Of a DNA stretch of 6,096 nt, positions 1-5,739 are shown in pieces (within the stretch, counting starts at the first letter, position 1; every line of letters begins with the position of its first letter). Source of the stretch: JALTID01 sp027004335 [NCBI: bacterium] (lineage in GTDB: Bacteria > JALSQH01); NCBI GenBank assembly GCA_027004335.1, contig JALTID010000244.1, positions 1 through 6,096 on the forward strand, given 5' to 3'. The translations under genes were made by a program, and so were the position numbers. The notes under the pieces are model-generated. The model saw only the letters and a list, made by a program, of their open reading frames with translations, searched no databases and was not told the origin of the DNA.

Positions 1-309
1 TTTTAATCCATTTACCTCTACAACTACTCTTCCAGTTACCGCGTTGGATGGGACTGCAGCTTTGATAGTACAATCAGTCCAGGAAATTATGTTGGTTCTG
101 GGTGTCGTTATTCCTCCGAAATAGAGGTTAACTTTATCTTTGTTGATATCACCAAAGTTTTTTCCTGAAATGGTAACCTGAGTACCCGCAGGTCCCCTTG
201 GAGGAAAAATAGAGTAAATCTTCGGGAGATTTTCATAAAAACATCCTGTAAAAAATAATAGTAATAAAAACCCCCTCATGATACTTACTTTTCTTTTTAC
301 TGCATTCAT
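1..309 (-). CDS. IPT/TIG-domain lipoprotein, N-terminal part (cut by window edge)
   Basis: Reading leftward from ATG at 309, the frame stays open for 103 codons to the window edge, so the C-terminus is missing. Residues 1-23 form a lipoprotein signal: basic start (KRK), hydrophobic stretch FLLLLFF, then T-G-C with Cys23 as the lipidated residue. Residues 29-103 match an IPT/TIG immunoglobulin-like domain: PKIYSIFPPRGPAGTQVTIS, then GKNFG, a V-N-L-Y-F-G-G strand, a W-T-D-C-T-I-K segment, VP-N-AVTG and a closing VVVEV strand. Such domains occur in cell-surface and extracellular adhesive or binding proteins. The start is supported by AAGGAGGGG at 317-325 (AGGAGG 319-324, 9 bases from ATG); a second in-frame ATG at codon 11 lacks a comparable site. 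The lipid anchor and domain family are well supported. The binding partner is unknown, and further domains may lie outside the window. Confidence 0.85.
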   Translation of the reverse strand, partial: MNAVKRKVSIMRGFLLLLFFTGCFYENLPKIYSIFPPRGPAGTQVTISGKNFGDINKDKVNLYFGGITTPRTNIISWTDCTIKAAVPSNAVTGRVVVEVNGLK

Positions 310-350
310 CTTTAATCCCCTCCTTTTCCAGCCCCCTTCTCTTTTTTAAA

Positions 351-378
351 ATTATACCAGCAGTTTTAAAAAAAGCAA
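351..378 (-). promoter_or_regulatory. Promoter for the IPT/TIG lipoprotein
   Basis: On the minus strand a perfect -10 TATAAT lies at 351-356, preceded by TGG, giving an extended -10 (TGnTATAAT). A weak -35, TTGCTT, sits at 373-378 with a 16-base spacer. The predicted start near 344 leaves a leader of about 35 bases containing the AGGAGG site. It is back-to-back with the HU promoter. Confidence 0.6.
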
Positions 379-393
379 AAATCTGTACGAATC

Positions 394-421
394 TTGACAG
401 AAAGGAGGGCTTTTGTAAAAT
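394..421 (+). promoter_or_regulatory. Promoter for the HU-tRNA unit
   Basis: A consensus -35 TTGACA at 394-399 is followed after 16 bases by TAAAAT at 416-421. The predicted start near 428 gives a leader of about 17 bases, just enough for the ribosome binding site AGGAGG at 435-440, four bases before the HU ATG. This is the best -35 in the window, in keeping with the high expression expected for HU and tRNAs. Confidence 0.7.
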
Positions 422-444
422 AAAGGAAATAGGAAGGAGGATTT

Positions 445-717
445 ATGAATAAATCTGAAATTGTGAAAGTAGTAATGGAGAGGTCTGGTATTAAAAAAAA
501 TCAGGCAGAGGCAGCAGTTAATACTATTTTTAATGCTATAAGGGAATCTTTGAAAAGAAGAGAGAAAGTTGCTATTGTTGGATTTGGCTCTTTTGAGGTC
601 GTGGAGAGAAGGGGAAGGGTTGGTATAAATCCTGCGACAAAGGAAAAGATTAAAATACCGGCAAAAAATGCGGTTAAATTTAAACCCAGTGCGAGTTTGA
701 AGGATGAGCTGAAATAA
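445..717 (+). CDS. hup: DNA-binding protein HU
   Basis: HU is a small basic nucleoid protein that binds DNA as a dimer, bends and compacts it, and assists replication, repair and recombination. The 90-residue length is the family norm, and alignment to known HU is gap-free by eye: helical dimerisation region 1-38 (MNKSEIVKVV start, AAVNTIFNAI), core GFGSFEV at 46-52, β-arm about 53-73 with the N62-P63 tip, and C-terminal FKPSASLKDELK. Arm residue 61 is Ile where many HU proteins have Arg (GINP instead of GRNP), and residue 53 is Val where Bacillus-type HU has Arg, so the arm is less basic than usual. AGGAGG lies four bases before ATG. The TAA stop is one base before tRNA-Val, with no room for a 3' untranslated region. 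HU is preferred over an IHF subunit on overall similarity, though the two are related. Confidence 0.95.
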   Translation: MNKSEIVKVVMERSGIKKNQAEAAVNTIFNAIRESLKRREKVAIVGFGSFEVVERRGRVGINPATKEKIKIPAKNAVKFKPSASLKDELK

Positions 718-718
718 G

Positions 719-794
719 GGGCGAATAGCTCAGATGGGAGAGCACCAGCCTTACAAGCTGGGGGCCACAGGTTCGAGTCCTGTTTCGCCCACCA
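719..794 (+). tRNA. tRNA-Val (anticodon UAC)
   Basis: A full cloverleaf folds by hand. The acceptor GGGCGAA (719-725) pairs with TTCGCCC (784-790). The D stem is GCTC/GAGC, and the anticodon stem CCAGC/GCTGG encloses CTTACAA with anticodon TAC at 752-754. The variable loop has 5 bases. The T stem ACAGG/CCTGT encloses TTCGAGT. Discriminator A791 and a genome-encoded CCA (792-794) complete the 76-base gene. It begins one base after the HU stop codon and has no promoter of its own between, so it is probably released from the HU transcript by RNase P. Confidence 0.97.
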
Positions 795-802
795 TTTTGT
801 GT

Positions 803-879
803 GGGGTCGTAGTTCAGATGGTTAGAACGCCGGCCTGTCACGCCGGAGGTCGCGAGTTCAAGTCTCGTCGGCCCCGCCA
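803..879 (+). tRNA. tRNA-Asp (anticodon GUC)
   Basis: The acceptor GGGGTCG (803-809) pairs with CGGCCCC (869-875), including one G-U pair. The D stem is GTTC/GAAC, and the anticodon stem CCGGC/GCCGG encloses CTGTCAC with anticodon GTC at 837-839. The T stem GCGAG/CTCGT encloses TTCAAGT. Discriminator G876 (expected for tRNA-Asp) is followed by an encoded CCA (877-879). The gene is 77 bases long and eight bases downstream of tRNA-Val, so the two are probably co-transcribed. Confidence 0.97.
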
Positions 880-886
880 TTTTTTT
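880..886 (+). terminator. T-tract, probable end of the HU-tRNA transcript
   Basis: Seven consecutive T residues start immediately after the CCA of tRNA-Asp. There is no separate hairpin; the G+C-rich tRNA acceptor/T-arm would have to serve as the upstream structure. The position at the end of the unit and just before a new promoter fits termination here, but the case is weaker than for a standard hairpin terminator. Confidence 0.4.
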
Positions 887-890
887 ATCA

Positions 891-919
891 TTGAAAAGTT
901 CTTCTTCTTCTGGTAGAAT
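891..919 (+). promoter_or_regulatory. Promoter giving a near-leaderless transcript of the 928-1620 gene
   Basis: The -35 TTGAAA at 891-896 and -10 TAGAAT at 914-919 are separated by exactly 17 bases, and TGG before the -10 makes it an extended -10. The predicted transcription start, about seven bases past the -10, is near 926, while the ATG is at 928. No Shine-Dalgarno sequence lies between. Confidence 0.65.
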
Positions 920-927
920 CATTCAAC

Positions 928-1620
928 ATGAAAAATTGGAAGAAGTTTTTCCTCTTTTTCCTTTTTATTTTTTTCACTCTTTTCATGGAAGGTTGTGTCC
1001 AGTACACCGCCAAATTTTACATAAATATGGATGGCACAGGGATTCTGGATATTGTTTATGTGGTAAATAAGAGTGTGTTGAAGGCTGTTGTGGAACAGAG
1101 AATGGGGAGGTTTAATTTTCTCCCCCTTTCGGAAAAAGGGGTAAGAGATTATTACAAAAAGAAAAAAGATATAAAGCTAATAGATGTTAAGTTTAAAAGT
1201 CTTGATCCGACCACTGAAAGAATTCATATAATGGTTTCTTTCAAAAATGTAAAAAACCTTGACGATAACCAGATGAGATACAGCTGGAATCTTGAAAATG
1301 GTAGATATACTTTCAGAATCGTTCTCAAACCTGCTGGAACATTGGTACATCGTGCTAAAAATAACCCTATGATTGAAAAGGCGATTAGAGAAGCTATGTC
1401 AAAGTATTTCATGACTTTTGAGGCTCATCTCCCCAGAAAGATCGTAGAAACCAATGCTGATGAAGTTGACTGGAATGTTGCGACATGGAAAATAACCCTC
1501 TATAATATGACTCATATGAGGCATGAAAAAATTCTCTATGCCTCTGTTAAAACCAGATGGTATGAAATAATCTGGTGGTGGGTTAAATTTATCTGGCACA
1601 GGATCATATCTATCTTTTAG
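928..1620 (+). CDS. Putative small lipoprotein, possibly LppM-like, with Trp-rich C-terminal anchor
   Basis: I do not recognise this 230-residue protein with certainty. Residues 1-23 look like a lipoprotein signal: MKNWKK, then a Phe-rich hydrophobic core, then F-M-E-G-C with Cys23. The lipobox is atypical (Met at -3, Glu at -2), so lipidation is probable rather than certain. After it comes YTAKFYINMDGTGILDI, a β-strand pair with an N-x-D-G-x-G turn, resembling the start of LppM-type lipoproteins; this is a tentative link. The middle is a charged α/β region of about 150 residues. The last 20 residues contain five Trp in 13 positions (W-Y-E-I-I-W-W-W-V-K-F-I-W) and end I-I-S-I-F, a likely membrane-associating tail. 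The ATG lies about nine bases after a -10 box with no ribosome binding site, suggesting leaderless translation. The gene converges on the β-barrel gene with a 7-bp gap. Confidence 0.75.
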   Translation: MKNWKKFFLFFLFIFFTLFMEGCVQYTAKFYINMDGTGILDIVYVVNKSVLKAVVEQRMGRFNFLPLSEKGVRDYYKKKKDIKLIDVKFKSLDPTTERIHIMVSFKNVKNLDDNQMRYSWNLENGRYTFRIVLKPAGTLVHRAKNNPMIEKAIREAMSKYFMTFEAHLPRKIVETNADEVDWNVATWKITLYNMTHMRHEKILYASVKTRWYEIIWWWVKFIWHRIISIF

Positions 1621-1627
1621 AATCTGC

Positions 1628-2878
1628 TTAAAACCTTATCCCGCCGAGAACTTCGGCTTCCTGAGCATCTTCTAACTGGGCAGATGGAAGAAAGTTGCTG
1701 TTTTTCAAAGCAGAATTGATAAGATCTTCAAGACCACTTCCCGGATGAAAGAATGCCCCTTTTATTTCCACAAAGATGGGGCCATTATCCCATTTTGTGA
1801 TTAGATTTACCTCGCTTCCTAAGTTTTCTGCAAAGGGAAACTTATATCCTATAGCCTGATAGTAAAAGTAATTTCCATCTATTTCAAATTTCCCAGGGGT
1901 GATTTTCCCCCTCATAGAAATGATTGAAGAAGGGGGGAGGTTTCTCAGAGAATGGTTCCAGATTATCCCTCCCATTAATCCCGACCTGACTGGTATATAC
2001 GCAGTTTGCTCCATATTTTGAGGGAGCGTATAATCAAAACCGCTTATTTCCATATATCCAAGGGAAATTGATCTTCTGGCATTTCCCAGCAGAAAAGAGA
2101 TGAGAAATGCATCTCCTCTTGACTGAGTATTTTTGCCAATTGCGTATTCTACATGGATCTCTCCTGCTTTTCCTTTAAAGTTTCCCCTGAATCCCATATT
2201 GCTAATTTGATCTGTGTGAATGGTGAAAAATTTTACATTAAAGTGATTCCTGTGGATAGTTCCGTCTGCTCCATAGAAAAGGTGAGAGGGGCCTCCTGAT
2301 CCATAACAACCCCTTTCCACGCAATTATCAATAATGAAGTAATTACCATCCGCCGGGTTATCATGGTAGAATCCTCCCCATACTCCCAGAGAAAGAGCCT
2401 GAGAAAGGAAAATTTCTCCTCTTGCCCCTGCCATAGCATCAGAGAAACAGAGATCTGAAATATCAAGAGGGATTACCCCAACTCCTGCAAAGATACTGTT
2501 TTTCTTTTCAAAACCCATGTAGAGTTTTCTGATCAGTATCCGGATGTCCCCACCTTTCCCCCTTGAAAGGGATGGAGTAGTATACTGCCAGTTTCTGTTG
2601 AAAAGGTAACCTGAATAGAAGAGTTTTCCTGAAGGATTCAACCATAATTTAATATTCATATCTCCCCTGAGAAATGAATTCCCGCTGCTTGTATTCCACC
2701 AGAGCCGTAGCGAAAAAAATGAGTAACTCTCACTGTCATTTTTAATAATGTTGCTGAAGTCATAGATATTTTTTGAAAAGTGATAACCTATAACCGGTGT
2801 AAACTGATAGTATCCCTCTGCTATGGAAATATTGGTGAAAAAACCTATCAGGAATAGAGCGATTATTATTTTTTTCAT
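1628..2878 (-). CDS. Putative outer-membrane β-barrel protein, partner of the C45-family lipoprotein
   Basis: From the ATG at 2878 this is 416 residues. Residues 1-20 are a signal peptide (KK, hydrophobic IIIALFLIGFF, then S-I-A before E21, a signal peptidase I-type site). The mature part has many alternating aromatic/hydrophobic strands with Gly- and Asn-rich turns, and the chain ends G-G-I-R-F. A terminal Phe with alternating hydrophobics is the usual signal for BAM-assisted barrel insertion. Three Cys (144, 186, 191) lie in one region; the last two could form a disulfide in a loop. I cannot name a family or cargo; the layout is porin-like. A GTG at 2881, one base after the upstream stop, is an alternative start adding one residue; ATG is preferred for the conventional signal peptide. 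GGTGA at 2883-2887 overlaps the upstream TGA, indicating translational coupling to the hydrolase gene. Confidence 0.8.
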   Translation of the reverse strand: MKKIIIALFLIGFFTNISIAEGYYQFTPVIGYHFSKNIYDFSNIIKNDSESYSFFSLRLWWNTSSGNSFLRGDMNIKLWLNPSGKLFYSGYLFNRNWQYTTPSLSRGKGGDIRILIRKLYMGFEKKNSIFAGVGVIPLDISDLCFSDAMAGARGEIFLSQALSLGVWGGFYHDNPADGNYFIIDNCVERGCYGSGGPSHLFYGADGTIHRNHFNVKFFTIHTDQISNMGFRGNFKGKAGEIHVEYAIGKNTQSRGDAFLISFLLGNARRSISLGYMEISGFDYTLPQNMEQTAYIPVRSGLMGGIIWNHSLRNLPPSSIISMRGKITPGKFEIDGNYFYYQAIGYKFPFAENLGSEVNLITKWDNGPIFVEIKGAFFHPGSGLEDLINSALKNSNFLPSAQLEDAQEAEVLGGIRF

Positions 2879-2882
2879 CACT

Positions 2883-4844
2883 TCACCACTTACTGTTAAT
2901 GTTTAAAAGTTCTCTGAAATCAAAGAGATGATATTCATTATCTGCGGCATTTTTCCATTGATCCCCGGTGCCTGTTTCATAGGCAATTTTTACTCTTAAG
3001 GCAGTTAAATCGTATGCGACTGAAATAACATTACAGCAGTGCATTGCAGCCCAGCTGGCAATATTTGCACCTTCATCCAGTCCTATTTTTATAGGTTTTC
3101 CATTGTTGTCAGGTACTATGATTTTTTCTTTTCCTGTTATATCATCAGTTCCTGCATATGTGACTCCGTGGGAGTAGGCGTATATAGCGTGGTACATTCT
3201 CATATATCTTTTCCTATAGGATCCTCCGTGGGATGTAAGTCTCTGGAGATTTTGAATGACCTTCCCATTATCATAGTCCCATGGGCCATTGGAGGCTGTT
3301 TGCCACATTCTCATTCCGTTCATCATCATTTCGTCACCCCGATAAACTGCGCATTTAATAGGCTTACCGATGACAAGAGAAACACCGCCAGGATAATATA
3401 TCCATTTACCTCTTGCGGTATCAAATTTTAATGGTTTTGTTATGGGAACCATATATGGAGCGGGGATCTCTGTTACCTGTCCTGGGTATCTGGAATTTTC
3501 CACCATTATTTCTACAGCCTGTCCTTCGTAATTTACGAGAAATGGATGATCCTTATGAGTTAAGATCTGAAAAACTTTTCCATCAAGATTAAATTCAAAT
3601 AGCTTTGCGTCCACGGAGCAATCAGGTTTTCTTCTGTACATGCCGGTAAAAGCTCCATTGTTTTCAAAATTTGCTACCCCGGCATTGGTACCATCACTAT
3701 TCGGGTCCCCATAAGCTATCATCCAGTTGTACCCGATAGTTGGAGGTCTATTAAACCCGTCTCCTACATTGTTTGCTACAAACTTTATTGCCTCATCAAG
3801 ATCGTGAGCCTTTTCAAGGATCTCTCTAAATTTCAAGACCCATGGCTCACCGTAGAGTCTTTCAAGAATTCCTCCTGATCCCACTTCTCCCAGACCTATT
3901 CCTTCTTCATTGAGTCCGGCAATTGCTCCGATAAAGCCGATATATCCAATGGTCATGTGTGGTATCTCATTATTGGGTGCCCATATTGTAAGAGCTTTGA
4001 ATTTTGCTATCCCGCTACCATTGCTCCAGTCAAGATTTCTGCTTGCTATGAGATGATGATCCTCTGTCAGATAATTGTATGCTGTGAAAAAACTGCAGTG
4101 GTGTGAGAAGATGGAGGGGATTTGAAGATTCTCAAGTCCCTGTGTTTTTATCTGGCTGATAATCTTTTCAGCAGCCGGTGAGAGAGTTTCACCTGTTATT
4201 CCATAATATTCTTTTAATTTCTCAGAATATCCACTACCTATAACTTTAACCATATTTATAAGATCCCCGCTGATATCCGAAATATTACTTATTGCAATTA
4301 CTCTTTTTATCATTGTTGCAAAATCCACTGAGGTGTCTGAGTAATATTTCCCATTGACCCAGTATGCATTTATGTAACCTGAGTCTCTTGCGGCATCGTT
4401 TATTCCTCTTATTTCATTTTTAAATTCATTGGGGACATATGGTTCCATTTTTTCCCAAGCTTCATCAAGGATCATTCCAAATAGTGTATTGATAATCCCC
4501 AGACTAACATTTATACCTCTTTCCACCTGTCCTGCTTCACTGCTAAGATAATTAATAAAAGTCCACCATATTCCAGGGATCATGCTCCCTACAAGTTTCC
4601 CATACTGATAACCCATCTGATAGTGGGTGCCTGATACCTCTATTATATAAACAGGCCCATAAGATGTATTAATTTCTCCAAGATAGGCTTTTCCATAGGT
4701 TTTAAGTATCTTTAAATTATCCCCTGTTGATAATTTCACATTTTTGGGTATATTGTTTTCTGAGGCTTTCTTTTCCTTGCAACCCCATAGGGTGATTGCA
4801 AAAAGAAGAATTACAAGAATTGATGTGGTTTTTTTAAAATTCAT
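2883..4844 (-). CDS. Lipoprotein Ntn-hydrolase, C45 / acyl-CoA:6-APA acyltransferase-like family
   Basis: This 653-residue protein has a lipoprotein signal (KK, hydrophobic ILVILLFAITL, then L-W-G-C with Cys22), placing it on a membrane, probably in the periplasm or at the surface. The family comprises N-terminal-nucleophile enzymes that cleave or transfer acyl groups on linear amides, such as penicillin acyltransferase and bile-salt/penicillin V hydrolase relatives. Visible motifs: SGTHYQMGYQYGKL (71-84), typical of the family's opening; SHHCSFF with Cys250 as likely nucleophile; ASRNLDW (267-273), whose R-x-x-D matches the Arg/Asp catalytic pair of relatives; GLNEEGIGLGEVG (310-322); YNWMIAYGD (372-380); and a final strand near SVAYD. 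About 228 residues separate Cys22 from Cys250, longer than the roughly 100-residue propeptide of fungal penicillin acyltransferase. GGAGGA at 4851-4856 lies six bases before ATG. The substrate is unknown. A phospholipase B-like relative is possible, but the motifs favour C45. Confidence 0.85.
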   Translation of the reverse strand: MNFKKTTSILVILLFAITLWGCKEKKASENNIPKNVKLSTGDNLKILKTYGKAYLGEINTSYGPVYIIEVSGTHYQMGYQYGKLVGSMIPGIWWTFINYLSSEAGQVERGINVSLGIINTLFGMILDEAWEKMEPYVPNEFKNEIRGINDAARDSGYINAYWVNGKYYSDTSVDFATMIKRVIAISNISDISGDLINMVKVIGSGYSEKLKEYYGITGETLSPAAEKIISQIKTQGLENLQIPSIFSHHCSFFTAYNYLTEDHHLIASRNLDWSNGSGIAKFKALTIWAPNNEIPHMTIGYIGFIGAIAGLNEEGIGLGEVGSGGILERLYGEPWVLKFREILEKAHDLDEAIKFVANNVGDGFNRPPTIGYNWMIAYGDPNSDGTNAGVANFENNGAFTGMYRRKPDCSVDAKLFEFNLDGKVFQILTHKDHPFLVNYEGQAVEIMVENSRYPGQVTEIPAPYMVPITKPLKFDTARGKWIYYPGGVSLVIGKPIKCAVYRGDEMMMNGMRMWQTASNGPWDYDNGKVIQNLQRLTSHGGSYRKRYMRMYHAIYAYSHGVTYAGTDDITGKEKIIVPDNNGKPIKIGLDEGANIASWAAMHCCNVISVAYDLTALRVKIAYETGTGDQWKNAADNEYHLFDFRELLNINSKW

Positions 4845-4850
4845 AAAAAA

Positions 4851-4856
4851 TCCTCC
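4851..4856 (-). promoter_or_regulatory. Ribosome binding site of the C45-family lipoprotein gene
   Basis: GGAGGA on the minus strand, six T residues before the ATG at 4844. This strong site fixes the start of the first gene of the two-gene operon and contrasts with the weak coupled site of the second gene. Confidence 0.75.
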
Positions 4857-4870
4857 ATTATTTTATTTGA

Positions 4871-4899
4871 ATAATATCTAAAAAATTGCGGAAGTTCAA
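4871..4899 (-). promoter_or_regulatory. Promoter of the hydrolase/β-barrel operon
   Basis: On the minus strand TTGAAC (4894-4899) is followed after 17 bases by TATTAT (4871-4876). The predicted start near 4864 gives a leader of about 20 bases that contains the ribosome binding site. This separates the operon from the metallo-hydrolase gene upstream, although read-through from that gene cannot be excluded because no clear terminator lies between. Confidence 0.65.
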
Positions 4900-4910
4900 G
4901 ATTTTTGTTT

Positions 4911-4949
4911 AACTGAACTGCTAAAATATTTTTATGAACAGTTCCAGTT
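4911..4949. repeat. Imperfect inverted repeat upstream of the hydrolase operon promoter
   Basis: AACTGAACTG (4911-4920) is complementary to CAGTTCCAGTT (4939-4949), apart from one extra C in the right arm; the 18-base centre is A+T-rich. On the minus strand the repeat ends about 11 bases before the -35 of the operon promoter. It has no T-tract on either side, so it is a poor intrinsic terminator. A protein-binding site or an RNA hairpin at the 3' end of the metallo-hydrolase transcript is possible. Confidence 0.5.
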
Positions 4950-4988
4950 AGAAGGGGAGAGATAGTAAATTTATGAGGTTTTTTCCTT

Positions 4989-5702
4989 TTATTGTTCAAA
5001 GGTGAAGTTTGTTCCAACTCTTCCAGGTAGATAGATAGAGGGATATTTTTTCTTCAAAAATTCTCTTGCATAATCACCACTGCAATGAACCGGAGCGATT
5101 TTTTTGGCCCCCATCTTTATCAGAGCAAGGATGGTTCTTTCTACCTTCTGGCGCGGAGAAGATAGAAGGTGAAAGCCACCAATTACTGCAAATAGCTTTT
5201 TCCCTGTATCCTTAACAGCCCTCTCTGCCAGTTTATCTGCTCCAGGGTGACTGCATCCCACAAGGAGGATTAATCCTTTGTTTGTTACCATTGCGAGTGC
5301 TTCTTCAACAGGTGGTCCATAAAGAGGAGCAGTGATAAAGATTCCTTTTTTTATTTCTGTAGTTCTGGAAATTTCTATGATTTTTCCTCCCCATTGCGCT
5401 ATCCTGTTCTCAACGATCTTTGATCCCCCGTGGGGATAGTAGATGAGAGGGTGTTTCTGGAGAGAAAAAATGTAGGGAAGGCCTCCTGTATGGTCAAAGT
5501 GCTCATGAGAAATAGCAACGAATTCAATTTTTGAAAGATCTATGCCAAGTTTATTGGCATTGTATTTAAGTGCGGCGGGATCTGGACCTGTGTCCCAGAG
5601 AAAAGGGATTGAGCCGTATTTTACAAAGACACTGAGTCCCCATGGGCTTTTTAAACCCGGGGCAGGATGGTTATCTACAAGAAGCGTTATGTAAATTTTC
5701 AC
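4989..5702 (-). CDS. Metallo-β-lactamase-fold hydrolase, COG1237 type
   Basis: The 237-residue protein has the metal-binding signature S-H-E-H-F-D-H at 65-71 (His66, His68, Asp70, His71), with further candidate ligands His152 (GCSHPG), His178 (GGFHLL) and His206 (PVHCSG). The opening TLLVDNHPAPG, the WDTG strand (36-39) and YNANKLGIDLSKIE are typical of the group often annotated as 7,8-dihydropterin-6-yl-methyl-4-(β-D-ribofuranosyl)aminobenzene 5'-phosphate synthase. That name derives from an archaeal enzyme, and the bacterial substrate is uncertain. No signal peptide is visible, so it is cytoplasmic. The start is GTG at 5702; the ATG two bases upstream is out of frame and hits TGA at once. 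No ribosome binding site precedes the GTG, and a -10 box lies just seven bases upstream, suggesting leaderless translation. The gene is divergent from the lipid-kinase-like gene and 144 bases upstream of the hydrolase operon on the same strand. Confidence 0.9.
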   Translation of the reverse strand: MKIYITLLVDNHPAPGLKSPWGLSVFVKYGSIPFLWDTGPDPAALKYNANKLGIDLSKIEFVAISHEHFDHTGGLPYIFSLQKHPLIYYPHGGSKIVENRIAQWGGKIIEISRTTEIKKGIFITAPLYGPPVEEALAMVTNKGLILLVGCSHPGADKLAERAVKDTGKKLFAVIGGFHLLSSPRQKVERTILALIKMGAKKIAPVHCSGDYAREFLKKKYPSIYLPGRVGTNFTFEQ

Positions 5703-5708
5703 ATAATT

Positions 5709-5739
5709 ATTTTAGCACAAAAATTTTGTAATGAGGCAA
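5709..5739 (-). promoter_or_regulatory. Promoter of the metallo-hydrolase, near-leaderless
   Basis: On the minus strand TAAAAT (5709-5714) is preceded by TGC, forming an extended -10. The -35 is poor (TTGCCT at 5734-5739, 19-base spacer), which an extended -10 can compensate for. The predicted start, seven bases past the -10, falls on the GTG start codon at 5702. Confidence 0.5.
5717..5729. promoter_or_regulatory. Perfect 13-bp palindrome between divergent promoters, candidate operator
   Basis: ACAAAA (5717-5722) and TTTTGT (5724-5729) form a perfect inverted repeat around A5723. It overlaps the plus-strand -35 and the minus-strand -10/-35 spacer, so a bound protein could affect both genes. 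In A+T-rich DNA such palindromes arise by chance fairly often, so the role is only inferred. Confidence 0.35.

Noticed and set aside
383-400. CTGT-N10-ACAG inverted repeat around the HU -35
   Set aside because: Four-base arms are expected by chance and the right arm is part of the -35 box.
734-916. Plus-strand 60-codon open frame across the tRNAs
   Set aside because: It translates tRNA-Val and tRNA-Asp themselves and has no ribosome binding site.
680-922. Minus-strand 80-codon open frame with a peptide like MAGPTRLELATSGVTGRR
   Set aside because: It is the antisense reading of the two tRNA genes; peptides of this kind are a familiar annotation artefact produced by conserved tRNA sequence.
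1224-1599. Two minus-strand open frames opposite the 928-1620 gene
   Set aside because: They lie antisense to a gene with a clear signal sequence and promoter; neither has a recognisable domain or ribosome binding site.
1643-1657. GCCGA-GAACT-TCGGC hairpin as a terminator
   Set aside because: Short stem, no T-tract on either strand, and it lies in the coding end of the barrel gene.
2233-2466. Minus-strand 77-codon open frame inside the barrel gene
   Set aside because: It is a shifted-frame shadow of the barrel gene with no start signal of its own.
3039-3431. Plus-strand 130-codon open frame
   Set aside because: It is antisense to the conserved C-terminal half of the C45-family gene; its Cys/Ser/His/Phe-rich composition is typical of a shadow frame.
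4911-4949. Inverted repeat as an intrinsic terminator of the metallo-hydrolase gene
   Set aside because: On the minus strand it is followed by an A-rich, not T-rich, sequence, so it lacks the required U-tract.
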